NCBI GenBank assembly: GCA_000149265.1 | Contig: CH003211.1 | Span: 1,002,919-1,066,918, forward strand | From: Ciona savignyi | Taxonomy: Eukaryota > Chordata > Ascidiacea > Phlebobranchia > Cionidae | DNA: 64,000 bases | Direction of reading: 5' to 3' | Shown: one piece after another, positions 42,601-57,600 of the stretch | How positions within the stretch are numbered: the stretch's first letter is position 1 | Layout of the letters: the number at the start of each line of letters is the position of its first letter | Made by a program: the position numbers and the translations under genes | The notes under the pieces: model-generated | Database searches by the model: none | The model's input: only the letters and a program-made list of their open reading frames with translations | What the model was told of the DNA's origin: nothing

Positions 42601-45600
42601 ACTTATAACGCAATTTTGAATATTATTTTTGTCTAGAACTCGATACAGTGTCATTTATTGTGATGTCATTATGCGCCATGACTACAGCGAAAGTTCGCAC
42701 CAATTGATCTTGGAAAACCGTATATCTCACATTTTAAGTGATGACGTAAAATCGTGCGCATAAGTAAAAAATAGCGGTGATGTAACTTTGCACATAAGTG
42801 CGTACACTAAAGTCGAAATTAATTGCACGGTTAGTAATCCTCGCACTTAGTGAATAAAAATGAATTAATCACGTTCGGTTAAACTGACCGATTTTTAATG
42901 TTTTTAAACGTTTTTTGATCGTTCTACTTAAACAGATGACCGGGGGACAAGATGGGTTTGTCGTTTACATCATGGTGGGTGGGAATTTAAATTTAGAGAA
43001 AATTCATCTGGAAAATAAATTCATCAGGAAAAATATGACCAGTGCACATGTTTATTGTCCAGAGCACTGTGGGCGGACTAGATAATTTTTTTTGGTCAGC
43101 CCACTGATTCTTTGGGGTTGGAAAATTAGATATACATACAAACCGAACACCGGACTTCTTACACCGACATGATACTTATTTTTGGCTAAACTACTTTAGT
43201 TATCCAAGTCGCATTAATTGAAACGTGTTAATTGTATTTGTAATCCTAATTGGTATGTTGGTTTTGTAAATCCAACCTATAGTTTAAACTTAAAGCAGTG
43301 AAACCGCAAAGGTCCCAGGCGTAATTTAAGATCACTCTAGGGGCGGATGCACTACTTAGTAATGAATTAAATGCACATAAAGCCGCCGTCTATTTTAATC
43401 ACAAGCAAGCATGCTCAATTACCGCTTACGCTACACGCAATCAGAGGTGTCGTAGAGGGTTAGTACAGGACGTTTATTGATTTTATCTACGATGATGGGA
43501 CAGCTAGGTCAAAAGTGTTGGAGTCTTACGAAAACAAGAGGCTAATTGTCCTAAACAACGTATAGGCAGTCGGGTCGCCGTTACGCTATTGCAGGACTAT
43601 TCGTTTATATTCATACAGGATACTAATAAAGAAGCATGACCTAATACGCAGTTTTAAACCAGAAAAACAATATCCGTTAATTTCCCTGCAAATAAAGTTC
43701 AGTTGCAACGTTGAGTAACAAACACGAAATAGAATTCTTTCACCGAATCACTGTGTCTTGAGGCATATAGCACAATATCATATCAACAAATCCGATATAA
43801 TTGCATCTAGACAGATGACTGACTTATCTTAAACCAGAAATCTGCATGTAAATTGGAGAAAAAGTGTAAGTGCGTGGCTAGGAAGGAATTAATAAGCGCG
43901 TTAGGAAATGGATAATAAGCACGCTTATTGCGATTATAATGCATGGAAACGTTAGAGAAGCTGAGATGATCGGAAAAACTTCTAAATTATTCGGGTTAAT
44001 TTCTAAATCCCACCCACGTGGACATTATTACAAGCATCTATAGTTCGAACATCTTGCTATCATGTTTTTCAATTTATGCACCCGGTAATTTGAGTCAAAC
44101 GCGCGACCTTGGAAGCAACACTTTCTCAATTTAAAGGTCATGTCTGTACATTAATTATGCCGTCACTTAGAGCGTTGTGACGTCATTGACGTACAGACGG
44201 GCGCGTTGGGCGTTGCAATCCACAAGTTTCAGACAATACGTAACGTTAAATTTGGATATTATTTTTAGGTGTTACGACACCGCCCTGTTTTATGGGGCAG
44301 ACATTAAGGAAATATGTACATAGCAATTGCGACAACCACAGTTTGATGGTAAAACACAGTCTTGTATTGGTAACTGTTTTAGGTAACGAACCGAAACCTT
44401 TGTTGCGCATTGTGTAGGGCTTTTATGTGGATTTATTTGGACGATTCACAATGGCCCACGGTTTTTTTTGGTAAATGTGTTTGGATAAACAAATTAACAT
44501 GGCGCGTGTGTTATTGTTTATGCGCTATATCGCTGGGGTTAAACACAGGTAAACTATTTGTTATAACACATACTCATTAAAACAAAAAATAACCTGTACA
44601 CATATAAACTGTTCCACGAGTCGAAACTTGAAAGCCTTGATTTCTGTAAACATGTAAGGTTGAACGTCGGGGCGTGAACCCCAGGCAAAATCAACTCGTG
44701 GGCCATGTATTTTGATTGATTGTGTTTTGCTGGTAAAATGTCGGTTTATATCATATGGGTGGTCGGTTTTCAAACAAGGATATTCTAGAACGATCGATGG
44801 TGACGTAAAACGCGCGCTTGGACAGGCGTTATCGCGCTTGACATGACATTGACTGAGTAGTTTTGCTTAGGAATGGCAGAATTGATGACGTCATGACATC
44901 ACAGTGACGTAATAGCTGTGAATAGTAAAGTGAAATCGGAAGAAGTAAGCGATCCTCTCCTAAAATGGCTCGTACGTCTAACAATATGCAAAGTGAAAGG
45001 TTGGGGCGTGGGAATATGTCACACAACCGCGCCACTTCGCCGTTTACAATGTGGAATGCGGAATTGAAATGTTCGCGAAATTTCCGCATTGGTTCTGAGA
45101 AACGTATATTGTTGGGTCGTGTGGGTCTTAACACCTACTCGATGTTGTTGTGGTTGTGTAACTGATAAAGCAAAATTTTGGAAGCGCGCTTTCGCATTCC
45201 AACGTCATGCGATATACGGTCGATCGTTGAAAACAGAAGATAAAAAAATGTTGTAAACAAAATGAACTTCACAAACATCAACGTGCCAGATAGTTAGGCT
45301 ACTTTGCATATTTAAAGAAGTAACGTAACATTAGCTTTGTTAAATTCCCAAACGTTTCTATGTAATGCTATAAGCATTATACTGAAAACTAATAAAAAGA
45401 GCAGCAATTTTTTGGTAATTTTATAAAGACATTTTTTAAAAAGGCCTTTGAAAATGAAAGTCGATGTCGTTTTTTATTCAAATAATTCTGTGACTTTAAA
45501 CTACACCAATAAGATAGAAATAAAATCCTGTAATGTCCTAATTATACTCTGTTACAATCACGTTGCCACCCCTTGTTTAATTCTCCACACTTGTGTGCAT

Positions 45601-48600
45601 ATTACTTTATATGGTTAACTTAGTTCTGGAGTTCAGCTATGTTGTTGGTTGAAACACAGACTTTTTGATTCCGATATATAACATCCGCAGCATTGTACAG
45701 TGGCGTTTGACATGTGACGTAGCCTATCTTCTGCCTTTTTCTCTGCTTTTCTCGCAGGGCGGTAGGCTTATAAAAGAAGAGAACTTACTCTGAAGGGAAA
45801 TCGTTTTGGCATCTTAACGTGAAAATAGGAGAGTTTATTATATCAGACCCATCAAAGACGACGTTTAAGAGAACCCATCATGGCGAAGTTATGGATAAAC
45901 CTGTTGCTTGTAGCCACTTTTACGACGGTCTACGTTTTACTGGGAACTGAAGGATGTCTTTGTATGCCGTCCCACCCACAAGAAACTCTTTGTCAAGAAA
46001 ATTCTTTCGGTAAGAAATATTCTAGAGCATTTTTATAAAATCCTTTTATATATATAATTTGTGAATAAATAGTATGAAGCCTGAAAATAACTGGATACGA
46101 AAAGTACAATTTTGACGTATTATTTAAGCCAAATGACGCAACTTTAATTCCAGGCGTGAAGTTTTGAAGTAAACCTTAAATTAAAATATTTTATGTTAAG
46201 CGTAATACATTTGTTTTTAATTGGCAAAGATGTACAATGCATGTTCTAAGAATCACTAAATTCTTAGCACTTAGAATCACTAAAGTCTTAGCACTGAAAG
46301 TTCAATTGCCCCCTTAGAAGGGGTCAAGTATTACACCTTTAAACGGCTGTTTTTCTTTGATTTCAAATGGACTAAGTGGTATTTCAACAGCTAAATGCGT
46401 GTTAAGTACATTGGTACGACACAATTCGCCCTTCTAAAAGCCTTGAGTACACACAACGCAAAAAGCAAGGGCCTCACCACGGCAATGGCTCGTTAACGAT
46501 ACAGGATTGGACGCAAAGCCTGTATAGCAATATTTCCATGGAGTACATGCTCTTTAGTCACTTTCGCGCGACACCGAAGACGAGCCGTGTTTTCTGGCAC
46601 TTTAATATGACATAAGTACACAAAGCGATGCGACCGGTGACCACAAAGTTTAATTCGAGCGACAGTGTTTACTTCTTATACTGTTTATCAGACTAAGAAA
46701 GAGTATTTTTTTGTTTGCCTTGTCGGCGGCACAACTATACCAATAAACCGTTAAATTTTAACCTATTTTTGAAAACACCTTTAATAGGGTAAAGATGACC
46801 ATTATTCCTCATAAAAGATCTAATAAAAAGTGCAGTGCCCATAAAAAAACTGAATTGAAAAAATATTTATTTTAAGATTTAATAGTTTGGCCACATTTAA
46901 CAGTTTTTCTTCCATGTTTTTTGATACTGCAATATTTTAACAAACGCTTTTATCTGTAGCCGCATTGGTTCGTGTTCAAAGTCAGAACATCGTGAGAGTG
47001 AAAAACAATCAACGGGGAAGACGTTCTCCAGATGCCGCCAAGCACATGACAATCACTCGATCCAATTTAATAAACAGCGAATTTGAAGGTATATGGTTTA
47101 CGTAGTTTACTTAAGGAGCAAAAAGCCAAACTAAATTTTTTTACAAGTAATTTTAGTGAACTTTTTGCATAAAGTTTAGTTGTGCATAATTCTAAAATTA
47201 AATTTAGTTTAAAAATTTAATTTACCTCTATGGCGTATATTAACAATGTGTTAGGAAACTAAATTTCAGCGAAATCATTCTAACAGAATAATGTTATACT
47301 TCTTAGATGACGGAGTTATTGTCCCGACTGCTCCCACGCGTGAAGTTATAATTGATGACGCAAGAAAGACGGAGGGGGACTTCAAGCGCTACCGTATCAA
47401 AGTACATAAGGTAAATGAATCACGTGTATTGTGTTTGTCCCTACAGTATAAGCTGACTATTTCGGTTCGCTGGGTTTGACAGAAATCACTAGGAAACAGG
47501 TGTGTAAATTCGCGACATATCAAAATACAGACTAAATTTGGAAATACGAAAGCTTCATTTTTTAACCATAAAAACAGTGTATAGAACGGCATTTACACCG
47601 CACGTTGAAGAATGGCGCATAAACCACCAGGAATTCTGCTTTTCACGTCACTATTTCCGAATATTTTATTGAAACCGATTATTAGTAGTAGCCAATGAAC
47701 GAAAGAATTTTCTATTGTAAAAAAATACTGCGTTGGTATGGCGACCACAACGTAATGTAATTGTCGCTGAATCCAGTTAAAAATACACGTTGTGTCAGAT
47801 GGTAACTCGCAATTATGCGAGAGGAAAGGTTTCCGTTTGGGCGAAAGAAGACTAATCCCATACAAGTTAGACTTCTTAAAGAAAAACAAGTCCGATAATT
47901 TTTTATCACGTAACGAAGATAATATTGCATCAACGTGTAAAAGTTAAGTTTCATTAAAATGATTATCTTTTGGAAGGGGGGTAAAAAGGTGGTCTCCATT
48001 CTAAATGATGTTATTGTACCTGCAATCCCGTGTAATTAAATGGCTCGTTTACACCAAATAATGTATTTAGCAAGTATATGTCGATAATGGTACACAACAT
48101 TACCTTTATCTAACGTTTAACGATTGCTATTGGCGTTATCTTCTTACTGTCCGAGTGTTTAATATTTAATGAACGTAATATTCAATATCTTTATATTTAT
48201 CTCCTCACCACACGAATTTAATAATTTATATTGTTTGTACAGATTTTCAAAGGATTTAAATTGGGGAGCGATAAAGACAAATCCTATATCTACTCGGCTA
48301 TCCACGAAGCTATGTGCGGCAAGAAATTGACAAGCAGAAAAACATATCTCATAATAGGTAAATGGCCTTTATCACGTAATAGTTGATATGGTAACTACAC
48401 CATCTGTTTACCAAAAGTAAAAGAGTGATTTGGCCGCCAAATCGCCATAAAACAATTGTTTATATTAAACCGATGATAATCCAACATTTTTAAAAGTTGA
48501 TTGCTTTTTGGCCGACAAAAGAGGCTTGCCGGCCTTACTGGGATAAAACAAGTGTTTATTTTCAATATTGATAACCCCATACTAACTCTAAAAGAAGGCT

Positions 48601-51600
48601 TTGTTGCCAAAAGAAAAATGGTACAATCAGTTTGGAACGTAAAATATTGCAACACAATATGGCGCGAATGTAACTTTGCATGAAAAATATTCTACTTGTT
48701 TTAAAATATATGTATACATAAACAAGCTACTGTGTAAACTTTGTTTGGATAGGGTTTACTGAATTTGTGTATGTTAGTACATGCTTTAAAACAAATTTGT
48801 AAACTACCTAATCTAATTTTGCGGCGAAAAAGTACAGGAGCTTATGAGCAAAAACCAACTCTCAAAAACGAATTTCAAAGACTTTAATTTAGACAGAATG
48901 GAAATAACCGGATTTTTTGGTTGGGTATATCAATCACCATAAAAGTAATGCGTCATTATGCACAAGCTGTCCGGGCCAATTAGTAACGAGGCGAGTCCAT
49001 ACGAGACAAACAAGTCAGCATTAACTTCATAAATGCCCTTTGTAATTATGTTCTTTGATGTGCAATAATAAATAGCTGCATTAAATCTTCGCTGAAGAAC
49101 GATTGCCCTTTACCACGCGCTAACATATTTATTTTAATTTTTACCAAGGCACCTTGTATTTTTAAATACCAGTTAAATTAGCGTTTTCAAATTCAGTTGT
49201 TCATCAGAACGTTTATGCCATAAGCAATTCGATGGTAAAAAACACAAGAAAAATTTGATTCCCTTTAAAAAACAATTTTTGGTGTGGTTAAGACAACATT
49301 TCCACTTATTTTATTTAACAACTGATTTTCAGGTTTGGTGACCAACGGGAGACTTACAGTTAGTCTCTGCGACCACGTAATAGATTGGAAGACTTTGCCA
49401 AAAAGTCAGAGGAGAAATATCAAGAAAAACATGAAATCTGCAACAACTGGTTGCGAGCATGGATGCAGGGTCACTTCCTGTCCATGGGGAACTTGTGAGA
49501 CGGAGGTAAATATTTGTCTGATATTTCTAAGACGCCTTGTGTTTATAACCTATAAAATCAACTTTCTAAAAAAAATGCAAAACGGTACCTTTTGCAAACT
49601 AAAATACATTCTCCTGCTACATCAATTAAAAAGCTGCTTATTGGTTCCGTACAGCTGCAGTTCTATTTTCATAATCAACTACAATCGGTCTTTTTGCAAC
49701 AACGAGTTTGACAGATAATCAATAAATCTATCCACAGACGCGCAAAGAATGTGCGTGGACGAGCGAACTGGAGCAGAAATTCGCGAGTCGCTACCACAAG
49801 GCGAACTTCATGTGTGTCGCTAACAAACGAGGCGACTGCTCCTGGAACGTGGGAGCAATGAAGAAACAAACAAAGAGAAAGAGAAGACGACGTCACAATC
49901 ACCGAGGCAACAGACATCACCCTTTGCCTTAATCATCAGAACATCAAAATCACGTTATATGATCATAAAAATCATATATAAACCGGGGTTCGGTCGCGTA
50001 TTTTGTGGTAGACCTTACCAACCACGCATTGTGATGTTATATGTAAAGCCTGGCAAAATACAGCCAACCGTAACTGTCGCAGTGGCAACATTGCTGGAAG
50101 ATCCAAATCTTCATCAAACTTTGATCGTGTACATAAAGTGCTTCTTTCCTTCAACCAAGGTGCTTATATTTGTATTCTGCTTTTTGGTCGTCCTTTTTGC
50201 GCAATTTTGTTATTTTATTGCGTGTGTGACTTTACATGAGTCTAAGGTTAGTTTAAAATGCAACGCCTGCCCATGGCACCATTAATTACCAAGTATTTCG
50301 TAATAAGCGATTGCTTATTTTTTAACATACTGTGTAGTACGCTGGTCGTATTTTAAGCTTATTAGCATACGCCATCTTTAATTTGCGTTTGTTGTGATTT
50401 ATTTGAATAAACACCTACAACAATGACCTTTTAGCCTTTCGTTCAAACGCTTTTTCGCGTGGAAAAAAAGAGTGAAAGAGGATGTATATAAGGAGGGAAC
50501 TATGCAAAATGAAGATTAGTGCGTTGGGGTTAATTCTTGGATTAAGATTACTGTTGGGGTCAAGTATAGTATTTACTATACTCTTACTTAAGGGAGCAAT
50601 TTCCCTCATTTAATCTTTCCCTCTTTTTATCGCTCCCAGCGTCCAGGCGCGGCTACATTACCGCGAGGAAGAAGCACAATCGAGGGATTGGAATTGGCGT
50701 GTTTAGTTTTATTAACGATTGGTCGCTACACACAATGCGTGGGACGTTAAATTAAGCATTTCTAAGGCTAACCCTGAACTTCATTTGTCTTTAGTTACCG
50801 GATCTGTTTGCTGCGTGTCAGGTTGATTCAATATTATAAAGGGGAGATTTATTACAAAAAAGATTTATACACGAGTTGTCGAGTGGGCGTTTGAACTTTG
50901 ATTAGGTTTAGTTCATCTAAGACCAACCAGCATAGCCGGGCCTGGGCCTACATGGCCTTATATGGACAACCTCTTGGCTACAGCTGTGCAACGGTGAAGT
51001 TTATCCAACTATATTACTACCGTACATATCCCACAGTTAAATTGAAATATACTTTTTTAAATCTGGATATTAAATTGGGACGTCAAGCAATAACAAGGTG
51101 CCAGATGGGGAGATTGTATTTAAAATAAAAAATCAATTTCATTGCATATTGAATAAAATAAAATGCGGAAGCTTACTTTCAGGTGAAATTGATTTTCCTT
51201 CCAAATACGAGCTGAGAGTAATGGGGGATTCGTTTCTCTTTAACATTAGCATTTAATAAATACACGGGTGGCGTCGATTAAGACCAAAAGGCTTAAGCAG
51301 AAAATTACTAAAATCCAATACAGAGTTATACTGCAATACAAACTACTGCTTTAGGATGGGTTATACCGTTTCCTAAAACAAAGTGTATTTTTCTTTATTT
51401 CGAAAAAGCATGCTGAAGGGTCAGCACGATTACGCTTTAAACAGTCGTTGCTGTCATTAAAAGTACCGATCGTTCGAAGGGGCCAAAATTATTCAACACG
51501 ATTTACACAACTGAAATGTTTTACCTATTATTCGCTGTTAAATTAAGATGACCGGGATATTGAATATAAATACAAAAGCCACGTGAACTTTATGAAGTAG

Positions 51601-54600
51601 GCTATTTACTATATCGACACGTTTTGGATAAAAAGTATTTATTCTTTGTGATTTTTGAAGACTCTCCTGGAACTTTAGCCTTCATGATGCGAAGGCCAAG
51701 ATTGAACAGTTTGTTTGTCGAAAAGTTTCAAATAGAACCGATGGTTTAAGGCACTTTATGATCAAAGGTTAATCGCGGGTTTTTGCACGTAGGCTACTTC
51801 TCAGACACCCGAAATTATTCACCAACATTTACTGTAGTAGGTATAGAGAAGCTGTACAAATTGATTTAGTCAGTACTTGGTCGTATATTCCTTAGGTGGG
51901 AAATTATATTACAGCGGTATAAAACTTAACGGACGAACAAAGGTGTCCCTGTTTGCGATTCTATGATTTACAGGATGTTTTAGTTGAAATATATTTGATG
52001 AACATTCGATTTTGCCGGTAATTTTATAATTATTCAAAAAATTATAAAAAAGTACCTTTTTACGAAATTTGAGCGAACTTTGGCATGGTTACAGAATTTG
52101 GCAAGTTATCACTCGCGTATATGATCATAGCACGCACGAATGGGTAAGTGGCAGCCGGATATCCAACATAATTTATGCATTTGGCGCATTAATCCGGATC
52201 AGCCGATGCTTATACACAAAACTAAACTCGCGATTAAACGTACGAGGTTGTAAATATTTATCTTTCAGAATATTTGAGCTTTTATAGTTTGAAAAGCGCC
52301 TTCGTTAAATGTCATAGAGAGTGGAAACCAAAGGTATTATTAAGGTGACCCTAATTTGAAAACGTTGAATCTCTTTAGAGGTATTAATAAATGGGTTAGT
52401 GCTCTGCAAATATGTTGTATAAAGTTCCAAGTATCTGTATGTCCATATGCATTGTGGTAAGACAGATAAATACAGGTTGATGGTTTACTCAGTAACTTGT
52501 TTGCGTGAGGCATCTGCATATGGTGTCCAAGCTGAGAAGAGTTAGATCTGGTTGAACGCTGTCTATCGATTAACCAATGCAAAATTGTCCAAGTTCGGCA
52601 ATGAATTATTTATCAGGCAACATGTTACAGGACTTTGCAGTCCCAAAGGATTAGCAACCTATATTTTTGGCAATTACGTTGTAGCAGGTACGTCGTAAAT
52701 TTTTATATGTAATAGCCTAAATGCAAAAGTCATTAACGACGCGGTGATTTTTATTAAACAAAAATTTTTAAATAATTACTATACTCTGTTTTGATAATCA
52801 TTCACGACGATTTTAGATTAAAAACAAATATTATTATTTACTATTAAAATTTTTTTATATGTTAGTCTTAAGATGTTCGTGCTATCCTAGTTTCTAAACA
52901 AGAAGCAACGTTTGAAAACGATCGATTGGTAGCCAACAGCTCTTGGGCGTCATCTAACAGCGACGTATATTTACCCGCTATAATCGCTACACGCGTTGTA
53001 TTTTTAACTCCGTTATTTTACCCACACGAAATTATTTTGGTAGACACCTTTGTTACAATGATACCCTTTTTCACAAAATAATACACTTGGTGCAATTGTG
53101 AGTGAAAATAATTAAGATTTAGCAGCAACACAATTAATTATTAGGATAGGATATTTAGTTTTATCCTTGTTAATGGAAAAACGCAAGGGAAGTTATCACA
53201 CAGGCAATCATCATATTACCTAGGGCCTAGTGGCCATTAGGTTACTATTGTAGCGGTTATGTTTTATTGAAATGTTCTTCCAGTTTAGTACAACCAATTA
53301 ATCCATTGGCTACAACGGACTTAGCTCAGTCTATAAGAGTGGCAACTAAATAATTGTTAAAATAAAACCAACCACTTTCTGAAGCTAGTAATTTAATAAA
53401 TCAATTTATACAACATCAACCTTTCAATCAAATATACATTTCACTGCAAGAACTTGCAACCCGACGTAGGCATAAGTGACATGAGAACATAATTACTCCA
53501 ACACACACGTATTTCCATCACAGGTGATCGTAAATAATTTGATTAATGTGGATTTCCCTACCTACAAGGGTAAAAATGTTATATTCATTCTACCATCCAT
53601 ATACTTTTTTGTATTTTTGTAGCTTGTTTTCATTCCCTTGACGCACAGGGAAAAAATAAGCATTCAAAATAAGCCAAATGTTAAGAACAGTGTATATTCA
53701 AAACAGTGTTAATAGGATTAATTATAAATGACATATAATGACTATAAATGATTATAATGAAAAGTTCTGAAAGTTAAAAATAAATTGTGTTTGTGTGACA
53801 AATAAATTTTTAAACTAAAAATTCCATGTATATCAAACTAGTGTAAAATGATTTTCATAAACCAAAATATACCACCATATATATACCCAATACCCAAAAT
53901 TAAGTTATTAAATACAGAGACATTATCCATGTAGTAAGTAACTTGGTTGGAAAATGTGAACAAACTACGTTTAGATTTCCATAGACACAACAAATTACTT
54001 GGATAACACACGTATCTTATCTCGGCAGAAAGCGATTTCATCAGAAATAAGATAATCCTGCATAATAAGTGTTCATGTATTATGCATTATAGTCTATGGC
54101 GAAATGAAAGCTACTAATATGGCATACATTCTTTCAATATGAAATATAACAAGTGTTTTTAAGCCTTTAAACACCAATTCTTTCAATATCTTGTGTTTTT
54201 ATAAGTTTTCAATAGAAAGTAAATAAATTTTGGGCATTTTGTCATTATAATTTGAAAAAAACAGAATCGCTTGCCTTACAACTATATTGACATATCATTA
54301 TTTAAAGTTCAAACGAACTTAAAGGTGTAATTCGCACACGCGGACACGTAACAGTTACGGGTTCTTTTTTAAGGAACATTCAATATTTATATACAATATA
54401 ACAATGGTACATTATTGTGCATTTTTTCTGCTTTTAAAATATTTTGTGTGGGCCTGGAAAGGATTTTTCTGATAAATTCTAAGGGTAGAAGTAAAATTTT
54501 CGATGTCTCTGTATTTTAAAAATAATTTTGTTAAAAAAAAGTTGTATAAAGAAGCTGCAACATAAAACTGCAAGATCAGCATTTAAGCAACATAAAAAAA

Positions 54601-57600
54601 TATTTTCAACTCGAATTTATATTTCGTGTCAGATTTAACTTAATCTCGCGACAGATTCGTGACGGACTTTTAAATTCAAGAATAAACATGTAAATGTATT
54701 TAACTGCCGTAAGTACGACAGTATAAATAAATGATGCCATCGTTATAGCAAAGAATTGAGGAAGAAAAATAAATTATGTATACCTTAGTACCAAGATAGA
54801 AGTTTTATGATGTGTTCAATGTCGTGGTATGAAAGACAAGACTTCAAAACTAATGGAATTTTAAACAAGTTGTCAAAAACCCATTTTTTCAATTACCTTG
54901 AATTAACAAAAATAAATGACACACACTCATTCGAGCACATGGCTTTTATCATTGATTATTATATGTTAAGATTAGACCATTCCATACACAAGTAAATATC
55001 TCAGAATTCTTCTCACAATATCGGTAAATACTTAACATTTCTCCCGATGTATTCTAATGACAAATTGGAAAGAAATTTTCACATAATTTACATAAATTTG
55101 CTTCTATTTTTACCCCAAACCTCCCTTCTCAAACCACTTCCTATTTAAATACTATTGGTAGTAGAGATACTGGTAAATAAAAATTATGAACATAAAAAGA
55201 TGACAAAAACAAATTGTCTTTAAATAACATTATACTAAAAATGATTAATACAAAATACAATTAACAACTGTATTTTCCAGGTAGAAAAATCCTAAAAGAT
55301 ATAAAATAAAAATAACAGAATAAAATCACACACTTACCATCTGTTTATGAGAAGGGTAGTAGGTCTGTTCAACTAATGGAAATTTTTCTCTGCCCAACCG
55401 TTTTTGGATGCGAATCAATTGCGAAAACTAGTAAAATCAAAATTTGGATTTTTTTGATTTTACTTTATAGCACAACCTAATAATGGGTTCAGACAATGTC
55501 CGATAAGTCCCTTGCCTAAGGACACAACCGACTAGCTAGCAACCAGTTTCGAACCCGCAACCCTTCGGCTGAGAGGCAACACACTTAACCAAAAGACCAA
55601 TTTAAAAAAAATGTTCCCGTTAAATAATGCAGAATAGGCCAACATAATTTTATTAAAAATAGCCGTTGATTAAGACATAGCAAAAACTCAAAAAAAAGGA
55701 AAAATGATTTTTATGTTTTAACTTATTATAAAATGTAAAAATTGTTATTAGATACCTATCATACTACTTTCCTTACAGGTAAATTAGTGCATGTCAAAGA
55801 TTTTAAGATATTGATTTCACGATCAAAGCTACAGATTGATTGAAAATCCCAACAGAATTCAATGCATTTTTAATTTACTCAATTAGAGCTGGTAATCGAT
55901 TAAAGGGTGTTTCAAATTTTTGAGGAATTTTTAATCTTTCATTTAGTTATTTTCTTTAATTATGTTAGGAAGATATGTGAGACCGTAAATACTATTATTA
56001 AAAAAGAAACAGGAAAATATGGAACAACACGTCATTCATTTAAAACGTCAACAGAAAAATATAATATCAAATTAATGTCACAAGTGACAACTGAACATCA
56101 TTATTTGTGCATTCCAAACAGGTTTACCTACACAAATTAAAATTTAATATCATATCTGAATTTAATTTTTAATTAAATTCAAGATTTTAATATGGTATTT
56201 GAATTCATTTTAAATTTTTATGGCAAATTTAACAAGTGTCATTTTTCATTGGTCAAATTTTATTAAAATAATTGGTGAATTTGTGAATTTTTTTTACATA
56301 TTTGTTTATTTAATTGTACATTTGAGTTGGTTTCTTTAGTTTATTGAATTCATAAGAATCATTTATTAAACTGATCAATGTGATTTATTTAGTGTACTCA
56401 ATATAATCTTTAATACAGAATTTGTTTTGTGACTTTGCATTTCAAACATTATCATTAATTGAATATTAATGTAGTCTTTATTTTGTAAGGTTAGAAATGG
56501 ATTACAATTGGATTTATCCAATACATAGAAACAAATTAAAACTTGAATATCCTATATATTGTATACGCAAGGATAGGATCATTGATATTCATGTTTTATC
56601 CCCATAAATCGAAAAAGGCAAGGCACATTATTAAAAGAGTAATCATTAGAAAATTCTGCAGATATGTAAGGAAAGGTTCTAAAATGAGAAACACTTCAAT
56701 AACATTGCTTTTATTGTTGAGTTACTGGAGATATTGCTGTAAGTTATGAATGATTATCTTTTAATTTAGTAATACCCATTATTCTAAGGGGTTCAGGCAA
56801 TGTCAGCGAAGTGATTTTCCAAAAGACATGACTGACTAGCTACAAACTAAAAAAAGGGTAAATTAAACAAAAGTATTTAAAATATTTAAATGTGTAAGAA
56901 AGTACAAATGTGAAAATTCACCGTCCAGGGTTTGTCCATGAAGTTGAATTGAGAATGAAGTGAATTAACTGAGGGAACGCCCCCGTATTTTAGTCCGATG
57001 ATCAGATTTTTAAAATCCTCCCCTTGAGCCATGGAACGTGGTGTCTGGCGCACAAGAAGAAAGTCAGGTTTAAATGACCTGAAAGGATAAGGAGGTGTAA
57101 GTTTGGTTAATACAGACAACGTGTAATTGTCACAGCTGTATATATATATATATATACAATCCATTTTAATAATAAATGGTAGAAAATTTTCAGGTGTTAA
57201 GGTGGTTCTACTACCGAATACAGAATATTTATTTTACTGCCACAGACTGAGAAGTTTGGCCCATTTTATTACTAGGATACGATCTGTTTGATCCATGGGG
57301 TGAATTGAAAACAGCAAGAGGCATTATCACAATATCACATTATCATAAACATCATGGAGATTCCAGGAGTGTTCAGATAATAATTTGCAGTTTTAGGAGA
57401 GTAATCTTTAACTTGGCTAGAACAGACTTTATAAATTTGTTCAAATACAAGCAGCACAAATTTGTTTATATTTTCTTTACTTATGCAAACTGCACAAGTA
57501 ATTAATTATTGCAGAGAAACTTACCTGACAATTTTATTTCCATTTCTATAGCAGTTGATATCCACTGTCACTCCATTCACACTGTGACCAGACAAGCTCA

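Noticed and set aside
49959-50285. 108-codon open frame after TIMP-B
   Set aside because: It lies in the TIMP-B 3' region, is hydrophobic in one part but has no family features, and is not supported by a promoter or splice sites.
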